Positions 15,012 to 21,889 of a stretch of DNA of 32,776 nt are shown in pieces (within the stretch, counting starts at the first letter, position 1; every line of letters begins with the position of its first letter). The position numbers and the translations under genes are program-made. The notes under the pieces were generated by a model. The model searched no databases. It was given only the letters and a program-made list of their open reading frames with translations, and was not told the origin of the DNA. Origin of the DNA: Herbiconiux sp. (lineage in GTDB: Bacteria > Actinomycetota > Actinomycetes > Actinomycetales > Microbacteriaceae); assembly GCF_023264855.1 (NCBI RefSeq), contig NZ_JAHFUW010000055.1, positions 1 to 32,776 on the forward strand, in the 5' to 3' direction.

Positions 15012-16274
15012 GTGATCCGTCTGGGAGCCATCGCCGACGACTTCACCGGCGCCACCGACCTGGCCACCTCTCTACGCGAACGAGGCCTGCGGGTAGCCGT
15101 GGTGCTGGGCGCCGAGGCCGTTCCCTCCGTCGAGGAGGCGGCCGATCTCGACGCCGTCATCGTCGCCCTCAAGTCGCGCACCGCGCCGGTGGGCGAAGCG
15201 GTCGGCAGCTCGATCGCGTCGATCCGCGCGCTGGAGCCGCTGCATCCGGAGCAGTACTTCGTGAAGTACTGCTCCACCTTCGACTCCACGCCCACCGGCA
15301 ACATCGGCCCGATCCTGGATGCGGTGCTCGACGAGGTGGGCGAATCGCGCACCGTCGTCGTTCCGGCTTTTCCCGACAACGGCCGCACGGTGTTCCGCGG
15401 CCACCTGTTCGTGCACGATCAGCTGCTGGACGAGTCGCCGATGCGGCATCACCCGCTCACGCCCATGAACCAGTCGAGACTGGCCGGGATCCTCGCCCCG
15501 CAGACCGCGCGCGCCATCGCCGAGGTCACCGTCGACGCCGTCTGGCAGGGTGCCGCAGCGCTCAGCGACGCGCTGGAGGCGCTGCCGCGCGACACCTCCT
15601 ACGTGGTGGTGGATGCCACCACCAATGCCGACCTCGAGACCATCCAGGCCGCCACGGCCGGCTGGCGGGTGCTGTCCGGCAGCGCCGGTCTGGCGTTCGG
15701 GATGCGCGGCGAGCACGATCCCGCGTCGCAGCGCTTCGACGTGCCCACCGGCCGCCGGCTGGTGGTGTGCGGGAGCGCCTCGGCCAAGACCCGCGCGCAG
15801 ATCGCCGACGCACTCGAAGCGGGCGCATCCGGTCACCAGCTCGACATCGAGCGGCTGCTGGGCGATCCGGATGCCGTGGTCGACGACGTTCTCGCCTGGC
15901 TCTCCGGGCTCCCCTCGGCCGCCCTGCCGGTCGTCTACTCGGTGGCGTCGCTCGACGACGTGAGGTCGACGGCGGCCGGAGAAGCCGTGGAGGCGGCGCT
16001 CTCCGCCCTGGTCTCCCGCGCCGTCGCCGAGCTGGGCGTGCGGCAGGTGATCGTGGCCGGGGGCGAGACGTCCGGTGCCGTCACCACGGCGCTCGGCTGC
16101 CGGCGCCTGCTGATCGGCCCGCAGATCGCGCCCGGGGTGTGCTGGTCGTTGTCGCAGACCTCGGGGCTCGGCACGGCGCACGACGGGCCCGCGCCCACCG
16201 TCGCACTCGCTCTCAAGTCGGGCAACTTCGGCGCCGACGACCTGTTCACCACCGCCTGGAAGGCCCTCTCGTGA
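15012..16274 (+). CDS. DUF1537 four-carbon acid sugar kinase (OtnK-like)
   Basis: This 420-residue kinase belongs to the DUF1537 family, which phosphorylates acid sugars such as 3-oxo-tetronate, threonate and erythronate. The N-terminal substrate domain begins IRLGAIADDFTGATDLATSL (the diagnostic ADDFTG), and later has YCSTFDSTPTGNIGP and PAFPDNGRTVF. The C-terminal ATP-binding domain has VIVAGGETSGAVTTALG and ends LKSGNFGADDLF. The GTG at 15012 is preceded by AAGGAGAG at 14998-15005, which decides the start. It overlaps the decarboxylase gene by 4 bases. The pairing with the class II aldolase supports 3-oxo-acid-sugar kinase activity (OtnK). The stereochemistry of the substrate cannot be told. 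Confidence 0.9.
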   Translation: MIRLGAIADDFTGATDLATSLRERGLRVAVVLGAEAVPSVEEAADLDAVIVALKSRTAPVGEAVGSSIASIRALEPLHPEQYFVKYCSTFDSTPTGNIGPILDAVLDEVGESRTVVVPAFPDNGRTVFRGHLFVHDQLLDESPMRHHPLTPMNQSRLAGILAPQTARAIAEVTVDAVWQGAAALSDALEALPRDTSYVVVDATTNADLETIQAATAGWRVLSGSAGLAFGMRGEHDPASQRFDVPTGRRLVVCGSASAKTRAQIADALEAGASGHQLDIERLLGDPDAVVDDVLAWLSGLPSAALPVVYSVASLDDVRSTAAGEAVEAALSALVSRAVAELGVRQVIVAGGETSGAVTTALGCRRLLIGPQIAPGVCWSLSQTSGLGTAHDGPAPTVALALKSGNFGADDLFTTAWKALS

Positions 16275-17032
16275 CCGACGTGACCGCACCGCTGGATCGC
16301 GACGACTCGGCGGGTCCGGTCGATCCGCTCGATCCGGTCGCCCTGGTCGTCGCCGCCGGCGCCCGGGTCGCGGCCGCCGGAATCAGTCCCGGCTCCAGCG
16401 GCAACGTGAGCGTGGCGCACGGCGACCGCGTCTACGCCACCGGCACCGGCACCGATCTCGGCCGGCTGCGGCGCGAGGACATCGCGGTGCTCGATCGCGA
16501 GGGCCGTCACCTGCAGGGCCCCAAGGCCTCGAAGGAGACTTCGCTGCACCTCGCCTTCTACCGCAAGAACCCCCTGCACACCGCCGTGGTGCACGTGCAC
16601 TCCCCCCAGGCCGTGGCGCTGTCGTGCCTCGAGCCGTGGAGCGAGCTGAGCGCAGTGCCGCCGCTCACCCCGTACTTCGTGATGCGCGTCGGCCAGACGC
16701 CGATGATCCCGTTCCGCACGCCCGGCAGTCCCGAACTCGGCGAACTGGTGCTCGAGCTCGACTTCCCCTTCCACGCGGCGCTGCTCGCGAACCACGGCCA
16801 GATCACCAGCGCCACGGATGTCACGCGGGCGGTCGAGGCGGCCGTCGAACTCGAAGAGGCCTGCCGGATCGCCCTGCTGACCGGCGGCCACCCCCGCCGG
16901 ATGCTGCCGGAGGCCGACATCCGCTCGCTCAGCGAGAAGTGGGGAACGCCGTGGGCGGCGAGCCCGGCCGATGCCGGCACCCCGCCCGTGTCGTCCGCCG
17001 CCTCCACCCCCGCGCTGCGCAGCGCCCTCTAA
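16271..17032 (+). CDS. Class II aldolase/adducin family decarboxylase (OtnC-like)
   Basis: This 253-residue protein belongs to the zinc-dependent class II aldolase family. Its features are SPGSSGNVSV (39-48), the phosphate/catalytic SKE (87-89), zinc ligands His108 and His110 (VHVHS) and the third His in LLANHGQI. OtnC members decarboxylate 3-oxo-tetronate 4-phosphate to dihydroxyacetone phosphate. The direct coupling to a DUF1537 kinase (GTGA overlap) is the arrangement known for that pathway. A GGAAGG sequence lies eight bases before the GTG. The last ~25 residues are Ala/Pro/Ser-rich and probably disordered. L-fuculose-phosphate-aldolase-like activity is the alternative. Confidence 0.87.
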   Translation: MTDVTAPLDRDDSAGPVDPLDPVALVVAAGARVAAAGISPGSSGNVSVAHGDRVYATGTGTDLGRLRREDIAVLDREGRHLQGPKASKETSLHLAFYRKNPLHTAVVHVHSPQAVALSCLEPWSELSAVPPLTPYFVMRVGQTPMIPFRTPGSPELGELVLELDFPFHAALLANHGQITSATDVTRAVEAAVELEEACRIALLTGGHPRRMLPEADIRSLSEKWGTPWAASPADAGTPPVSSAASTPALRSAL

Positions 17033-17055
17033 ACTGGTCGCATCGAGGAGGTGCC

Positions 17056-17880
17056 GTGTCCGATTCCGAAGAGACGCCGCTGATTCCCGAGCAGCGTCGC
17101 GAACTCATCGTGAAGCACCTGCGCCGGGAGTCGGTGCTGAGCTATCACCAGCTCACCGCCCTGCTCGGGGTCAGCCACATGACCATCCGGCGCGACATCG
17201 CCGCGCTCGAGGCGGCCGGCCGTGTGCTGGCTACGCCGGGCGGCGCGAAGATCTCGTCGCGCCTGTCGGTCGAGCCGAGCCGGCTCGAGAAGTCGGCGCT
17301 CGACCTGCTCGAGAAGGATGCGATGGCCCGTGAGGCCGCGTCGCTCGTGCGCGACGGCATGACGGTGTTCCTGGATGCCGGCACCACCATCCAGGCGATG
17401 CGCCCCTACCTCGACGCGGTCACCGATCTGACGATCGTGTCGAACGACCTGGCGGTGATCGGCTCGTTCCTGGATCACCCGACGGTCGACCTGATCGCCC
17501 TCGGCGGCCGGGTCGAGAAGAACAACCAGTCCACGGTCGGCCGGCTGGCCGCCCTCACGCTGCGGGAGCTCTCGATCGACATCGCGTTCGTCTCGTCGAG
17601 CTCGTGGGATCTGCAGCGCGGCGTCACCACCCCCGCCGAGTCGAAGATCGAACTGAAGACCACGGCCCTCGCGGTGTCGTCGGAGTCGGTGCTCGTGGCC
17701 GGCTCGTCCAAGTACGGCAGCTTCGGCCGCTACCGCATCTTCGGCATCGACGAGGTCGACCTCGTGATCACCGACAGCGGCCTGCACGACACCGCGGCAG
17801 CCGCCATCCGCGAGCTCGGCACCGCCGTGGTGCTGGCCGATCCCACGGCCGACGCGGCGAACACCCGCGCCGCCGGCTGA
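17056..17880 (+). CDS. DeoR-family transcriptional regulator
   Basis: This 274-residue regulator starts with the DeoR HTH (EQRRELIVKHLRRESVLSYH, LLGVSHMTIRRDIAALEAAG). The DeoR C-terminal sugar-phosphate sensor follows, with FLDAGTTIQAM, LTIVSNDLAVI, LIALGGRV, VSSSSWDLQRGVTTP, LVAGSSKYG and DLVITDSG. Such regulators respond to phosphorylated sugars and usually repress. The GTG at 17056 has GAGGAGG at 17045-17051. It lies 23 bases after the OtnC-like gene in the same operon. It is therefore the likely regulator of both arms of the divergent cluster, with a sugar-acid phosphate as inducer. Confidence 0.92.
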   Translation: MSDSEETPLIPEQRRELIVKHLRRESVLSYHQLTALLGVSHMTIRRDIAALEAAGRVLATPGGAKISSRLSVEPSRLEKSALDLLEKDAMAREAASLVRDGMTVFLDAGTTIQAMRPYLDAVTDLTIVSNDLAVIGSFLDHPTVDLIALGGRVEKNNQSTVGRLAALTLRELSIDIAFVSSSSWDLQRGVTTPAESKIELKTTALAVSSESVLVAGSSKYGSFGRYRIFGIDEVDLVITDSGLHDTAAAAIRELGTAVVLADPTADAANTRAAG

Positions 17881-17920
17881 CGCCACCGCACCGCCTCCCC
17901 GTCGCCCCTGCCGCGATCGG

Positions 17921-17932
17921 TAGGTTGGAGGG
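17921..17932 (+). promoter_or_regulatory. -10 box placed for a leaderless start (DUF6199-like gene)
   Basis: TAGGTT at 17921-17926 is followed by six bases and the ATG at 17933. A GGAGGG touches the ATG directly and so is too close to work as a normal ribosome site. The layout matches the leaderless pattern seen at 9416 and 31129. Confidence 0.45.
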
Positions 17933-18670
17933 ATGCTCCTCTTCTCCGCCGTGGCCGCTCTGCTGGGGCTGTGGTGTCTCTTCGCCCCTCCCCGCGCGAT
18001 GCTGTTCGGCTCGCGCTGGCAGCTGCGCAACGGTCAGGATGCCGAGCCGAGCACGGCCTGGATCGCCTACACGCGGGCCTCGGGCGTGCTGCTGATCGTC
18101 GTCGCGATCGGGCTGCTGATCTGGTTCTTCGTCGCGCAGGGGCAGAGCCAGACCCGCGCCTCGCTCAAGGAGGCCTGGGGCATCGGCCTCTTCACCTCCG
18201 TCGGCGACCTGCAGATCGACCTCGACCCCGAGGTGGAACCCGTCACCGACGTGGAGGCGACCCTGGCCGGCTACACCGGCAAGGAGCAGGGCCTCACCGT
18301 CTGGCGCTCGGCGATCGTGGGTCAGGATGCCGTGGGCGACCTGGGCTCCGACGTGCACGACGGAGACCTCGTCGTTGCGGTCCTGGCCGGCGGATGCCGC
18401 CCGGGGCCCGTGCTCGTCGAGGAGACGGACACCACGGTCACCGTCTCGGTCACGGGCATCGGGTACACGCTCTACGACGACTACGTGGTGATCTGCGGCG
18501 CGAAAGAGGCGGGTTCGCTCGTACCGCCCGATGCCGAGGCCCTCCGGCTGGTGCGCGTGCCGCTCGCCGCTCCCCTGGGCGACCGCGAGCTGGTGCTCCC
18601 CGCGCCGCCCGAGCGCGATCAGGGCTCACTGCTCCCCGTTCCCGGCCTCGGCACCCCGGCTGCCGGCTGA
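17933..18670 (+). CDS. Membrane protein with N-terminal DUF6199-like region
   Basis: This is a 245-residue protein of unknown function. TM helices lie at about residues 2-18 and 50-69. Between them is the pattern LFAPPRAMLFGSRWQLRNG...EPSTAWIAYTRASG, which resembles DUF6199 proteins. Residues 75-245 form an extracytoplasmic or cytoplasmic domain with Asp/Glu-rich strands and no known motif, ending in a Pro-rich tail. It stands alone, after the DeoR gene and convergent with the hydrolase at 18710. The DUF assignment is from memory of the pattern and moderately sure. Confidence 0.75.
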   Translation: MLLFSAVAALLGLWCLFAPPRAMLFGSRWQLRNGQDAEPSTAWIAYTRASGVLLIVVAIGLLIWFFVAQGQSQTRASLKEAWGIGLFTSVGDLQIDLDPEVEPVTDVEATLAGYTGKEQGLTVWRSAIVGQDAVGDLGSDVHDGDLVVAVLAGGCRPGPVLVEETDTTVTVSVTGIGYTLYDDYVVICGAKEAGSLVPPDAEALRLVRVPLAAPLGDRELVLPAPPERDQGSLLPVPGLGTPAAG

Positions 18671-18709
18671 GCGGCTCGTTCTCCCGAACCCGGACCCGAC
18701 CCGGATCGG

Positions 18710-19381
18710 CTATTCGGCGAGGGCTGCCAGTTCCGCGAGCACCCGCGGGTGCGCGAGCACGCGGAAGTGCCCGCCGGTGTCGAGCTCGACGTTCTTCGCG
18801 CCCGCCAGCGCGCTTCCGCCCGGGATGTGCGGGTCGAAGCGGCCGTACACCGACACGATCCGCGCGTTCACGTCGGCGTGCCTCGTGAGCTCGAGGATCG
18901 TGGCATCCGTCGGCCGGAAGATGCGCAGGCTCCGCGCCGGCAGGTACCGGGCGTAGCGCGAGCCGCCGAAGGGCGCTGCCACGGCGAGCATCGCGTCGAT
19001 CCGCGCCGCCGAGGCGCCGAGGCTCATCGCGTACTTGCCGACGAGCCCGCCCTTGCTGTGCGCGACGAGCACCACACCGGCGAGATCGTGCCGGTCGAGG
19101 TAGTCGGCGACGAGCGCGGCGGCCTCGGGGACCGGCCGGTTGTTCCAGCGCAGCGGCCCGACGACGTGCACCGGATGCCCGCGGTCGTGCAGTTCGGCGA
19201 TCAGCGGATGCAGGAACCGCCAGGTCTCGTACACCCCGGGGATCACCACGAGCGGTGTCGCGGTGCCGGTCTCGAAGTAGCGCGGGTCGGTGCGATCGAC
19301 GAGCGCCCGCAATTGCCAGGTCACGGCGTAGAGGTAATCCCGCGCCCACCAGGCGGCCTTGCGCACCCGACCGGTGCGCAT
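18710..19381 (-). CDS. Alpha/beta hydrolase, lipase-like
   Basis: This 223-residue hydrolase has VVIPGVYETWRFL as the oxyanion strand and AHSKGG as the nucleophile elbow (Ala in place of the first Gly). The acid is in VYGRFDPHIPGG and the His in DTGGHFRVL. This pattern is common in actinobacterial lipase-like proteins of unknown substrate. The start is uncertain. The ATG at 19381 is used here, while two in-frame GTG codons at 19396 and 19411 lie in a repeated GGGGTGGGGGCCGAG sequence. It is the last gene of the PadR - ABC1 kinase - hydrolase operon, starting 6 to 36 bases after the kinase stop. Confidence 0.82.
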   Translation of the reverse strand: MRTGRVRKAAWWARDYLYAVTWQLRALVDRTDPRYFETGTATPLVVIPGVYETWRFLHPLIAELHDRGHPVHVVGPLRWNNRPVPEAAALVADYLDRHDLAGVVLVAHSKGGLVGKYAMSLGASAARIDAMLAVAAPFGGSRYARYLPARSLRIFRPTDATILELTRHADVNARIVSVYGRFDPHIPGGSALAGAKNVELDTGGHFRVLAHPRVLAELAALAE

Positions 19382-19416
19382 CCGCTCGGCCCCCACCCCC
19401 TCGGCCCCCACCCCGC

Positions 19417-21168
19417 TCAGCGACCCCGACTGCCGGCGAACAGGGCGTGCAGCAGAGGCAACACGGAGACGGCCATCAGAACGGTGCCGAACACGGCGTC
19501 GTCGGCGCGCAGCACGGCACCGGCCACGAGCAGGGCCGCGAACAGCACCGCCGAGATGCCGCGGCGGGCGGTGCGTTCGAGGCCGGCGACCCGGCGCTCG
19601 AGATCGGGCGTGCGCACGGCGACCGAACCCTCGTCGACCCGCGTGATCAGCGACTCGATCTGCTTCGGCAGCCGCCAGATCAGCCCCAGGTTCTCCAGCG
19701 CCTGCTTGCCGAGATCCTGCGCCAGGTTGCCGCGCTCCTCGCGGATGAGCTGCTGCGCGTAGGGTTCGACCGAGTTCCACAGGTTGAAGCCCGGGTCCAG
19801 CGCGCTGCACACCCCCGAGGTGAGCGACATGGCCCGGATGATCAGCAGGAAGTTCTCGGGCAGCTGGAACGGCAGCGACCGCACCACGTGCCCGAACTGC
19901 TCGCCGAATTCGCGGAACTCCCGCGGATCGACCTCGCGCAGCTCGGCGAAGCCCATCCCGCCGAAGCGGGCGAACAGCTGGGTCAGCGCGCGCTCCAGCT
20001 CGGTGGTCTCGGCCGACTGCAGCAGCACGCCGAGCTCGCGCGCCGCATCCACGAGGCCCTTGCCGTCGCGCGAGGCGGCGGCGATCAGCATCTTGCGCAG
20101 GCCGCTGCGGGTGTTCACACCGACCTCTCCCATCATGCCGAAGTCGATGAAGGTGAGCTTCCACGCGGGCGACCCCTCCGGAGCATCCGGAAGCGGCGTC
20201 ACGAAGATGTTGCCGGGGTGCGGATCGGCGTGGAAGAAGCCGTTGGTGAACAGCTGGTCGAACATCACGGCGGCGAACACCGGCGCCACGTCGGCCGGAT
20301 CGATGCCGGCCGCGGCGAGCGCCACCGCATCCGTGATCTTGATCGCCGTCACGTCTTCGAGCGTCAGCACGCGCCGGGTCGAGCGCTCCCAGACCACCTC
20401 GGGCACGCCGACGCGGGCGTCGCCCTCGAACTCCGCCGCAAAGCGGACCGAGCTGGCGGCCTCGTGCAGGTAGTCGATCTCCTCGAGCGAGGTGAGCGCG
20501 AACTCCTCCACCAGCGCGGGGGCGTCGACGCGGGAGTAGACGAGGCGCACGTGGCTGAGCCATCCGCCCACCTTGCGGAGGGCAGCCAGGTCGACCTCCA
20601 CGATGGCGTCGATACCGGGCCGCTGCACTTTCAGCACGACGGCTTCGAGGCCGGTGTCGGCGGCATCGGCCGGTGCGAGCCGGGCCCGGTGCGCCTGGCC
20701 GAGGGATGCCGCGGCCACCGGCGTCTCGTCGACCCACGCGAAGGCGCGCGCGAGCGGCATGCCCAGCTCGGCCTCGGCCAGGCGCCGGATGAGGTCGAAC
20801 GGCACCGCCGGCACCTCGTCCTGCAGCCCCTCGAGCTCTTTGGTGATCTCCGGCGGCAGCACGTCCAGGCGCGACGACATGAACTGGCCGACCTTGATCA
20901 TCAGCCCGCCGAGGTCGACGGCGAGAACGTGGAAGCGCCGCGCGAACCGCTGCATCCGCCGGGCACGGGTGCGCTCGGCGACGCGGGTGAGCCCGAAGCG
21001 CGGGAGCACGAGTTCGTACCACCAGGTCACCGCGAGATTCCAGCCCGCGAACCTCAGGATGCGCCGGTAGCGCGCGCGGGCCTCGCGCGCACTCGGAACC
21101 GAGTCGCCGCGGTCCGGTCGGGCCGCGCGCTCGGCGTTGACCGGGCGCTCGGGGGGAACTGCGCTCAC
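19417..21168 (-). CDS. ABC1/UbiB-family atypical protein kinase-like protein
   Basis: This 583-residue protein has the full ABC1/ADCK/UbiB signature. It has the KxGQ motif (IKVGQFMSSRLDVLP, 91-105), the Ala-rich loop VAAASLGQAH (151-160), VVLKVQRPG with Lys180, FFHADPHPGNIF and FIDFGMMGEVG. Two hydrophobic helices close the C-terminus (from about residue 535), as in many bacterial members that sit at the membrane. UbiB proteins support quinone biosynthesis and lipid transport; actinobacteria make menaquinone, and the role here is not known. The GTG at 21168 lies five bases after the PadR stop, so the genes are co-transcribed. The pairing with a PadR regulator and a lipase-like hydrolase is noteworthy. 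Confidence 0.93.
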   Translation of the reverse strand: MSAVPPERPVNAERAARPDRGDSVPSAREARARYRRILRFAGWNLAVTWWYELVLPRFGLTRVAERTRARRMQRFARRFHVLAVDLGGLMIKVGQFMSSRLDVLPPEITKELEGLQDEVPAVPFDLIRRLAEAELGMPLARAFAWVDETPVAAASLGQAHRARLAPADAADTGLEAVVLKVQRPGIDAIVEVDLAALRKVGGWLSHVRLVYSRVDAPALVEEFALTSLEEIDYLHEAASSVRFAAEFEGDARVGVPEVVWERSTRRVLTLEDVTAIKITDAVALAAAGIDPADVAPVFAAVMFDQLFTNGFFHADPHPGNIFVTPLPDAPEGSPAWKLTFIDFGMMGEVGVNTRSGLRKMLIAAASRDGKGLVDAARELGVLLQSAETTELERALTQLFARFGGMGFAELREVDPREFREFGEQFGHVVRSLPFQLPENFLLIIRAMSLTSGVCSALDPGFNLWNSVEPYAQQLIREERGNLAQDLGKQALENLGLIWRLPKQIESLITRVDEGSVAVRTPDLERRVAGLERTARRGISAVLFAALLVAGAVLRADDAVFGTVLMAVSVLPLLHALFAGSRGR

Positions 21169-21173
21169 CCGGG

Positions 21174-21749
21174 TCAGTCCTGGGCGAGGATCGCGTACAG
21201 CCGGCGGCGCGCGTCCTCGAGCTCGGCCACGGCCTGCTTGACCTGCTCCGGGGTGCCGGTGCGGCCGACCTGGGCAGCGGCCTGTGCCAGCTCGAAGCCG
21301 GCCTTCGGGAGGGCGGCGAACTCGCCCTTGTCGGTGCCGGCACCGGCATCCGTTCCCGCTCCGAAGCCGTCGCCCGACGTCCAGGGGGCGGATGCTCCCG
21401 CACTCGCCACCTGCGCGCGGCCGGCCTCGGTGAGCGCGTAGGTCTTGCGGCCGTTCGACTCCTCGGCCGAGATCAGGCCCTCGTCGTTGAGCAGCTGCAG
21501 GGTCGGGTAGACCGAGCCCGGGCTCGGCTTCCAGCTGCCGCCGCTGCGCTCCTCGATCTCGTGGATGATCTGGTACCCGTGCATGGGCTGCTCGGCGAGC
21601 AGCGCGAGCACCGCCGCGCGCACGTCACCGCGGCCCATCCGGGTTCCCACGCGCTTCTCGAACTTGGCGCGGAACTGCTCCATCGCCTGCCAGATGCCGT
21701 CGGTGTGACTGCCGGTGCCGAAACCACCGGCCGAGTACGAACCACCCAT
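21174..21749 (-). CDS. PadR-family transcriptional regulator
   Basis: This 191-residue regulator has the PadR winged helix at about residues 43-110 (DVRAAVLALLAEQPMHGYQI, RSGGSWKPSPGSVYPTLQLL, ETNGRKTYALT-like end). An acidic, Gly/Ala-rich linker and a C-terminal helix (TPEQVKQAVAELEDARRRLY) follow. The ATG at 21749 has AGGGAGAG five bases upstream, which decides it over a longer open frame. It heads the operon with the ABC1 kinase and hydrolase genes and is probably autoregulated from the repeat at 21806-21822. Confidence 0.92.
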   Translation of the reverse strand: MGGSYSAGGFGTGSHTDGIWQAMEQFRAKFEKRVGTRMGRGDVRAAVLALLAEQPMHGYQIIHEIEERSGGSWKPSPGSVYPTLQLLNDEGLISAEESNGRKTYALTEAGRAQVASAGASAPWTSGDGFGAGTDAGAGTDKGEFAALPKAGFELAQAAAQVGRTGTPEQVKQAVAELEDARRRLYAILAQD

Positions 21750-21805
21750 GATGCTCTCCCTGCGTGCGTTGCCTTGCGTGGAATGCGGTGCGCGTGCGAA
21801 CCGCG

Positions 21806-21822
21806 AACGATACTCAACGATA
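21806..21822. promoter_or_regulatory. Direct repeat AACGATA, candidate PadR operator
   Basis: AACGATA occurs at 21806-21812 and again at 21816-21822, ten bases apart (one helical turn). The repeat lies in an AT-rich patch 57 bases upstream of the PadR start. The minus strand reads TATCGTTGAGTATCGTT and contains possible -10 sequences. The remainder of the 140-base gap up to the helicase stop shows nothing clear. Confidence 0.4.
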
Positions 21823-21889
21823 TACACGGTCGGAGCGCCACGGGAGGGTCGAACGGATGACCCAGCGAATGAACAGCAAGCGTCCGGAG

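Noticed and set aside
18671-18709. Terminator between the convergent genes ending at 18670 and 18710
   Set aside because: Only GC-rich sequence with no convincing stem was found.
18710-21403. An apparent 897-residue fusion ending in a hydrolase
   Set aside because: The first two thirds are out-of-frame ABC1 kinase sequence. The hydrolase starts near 19381-19411.
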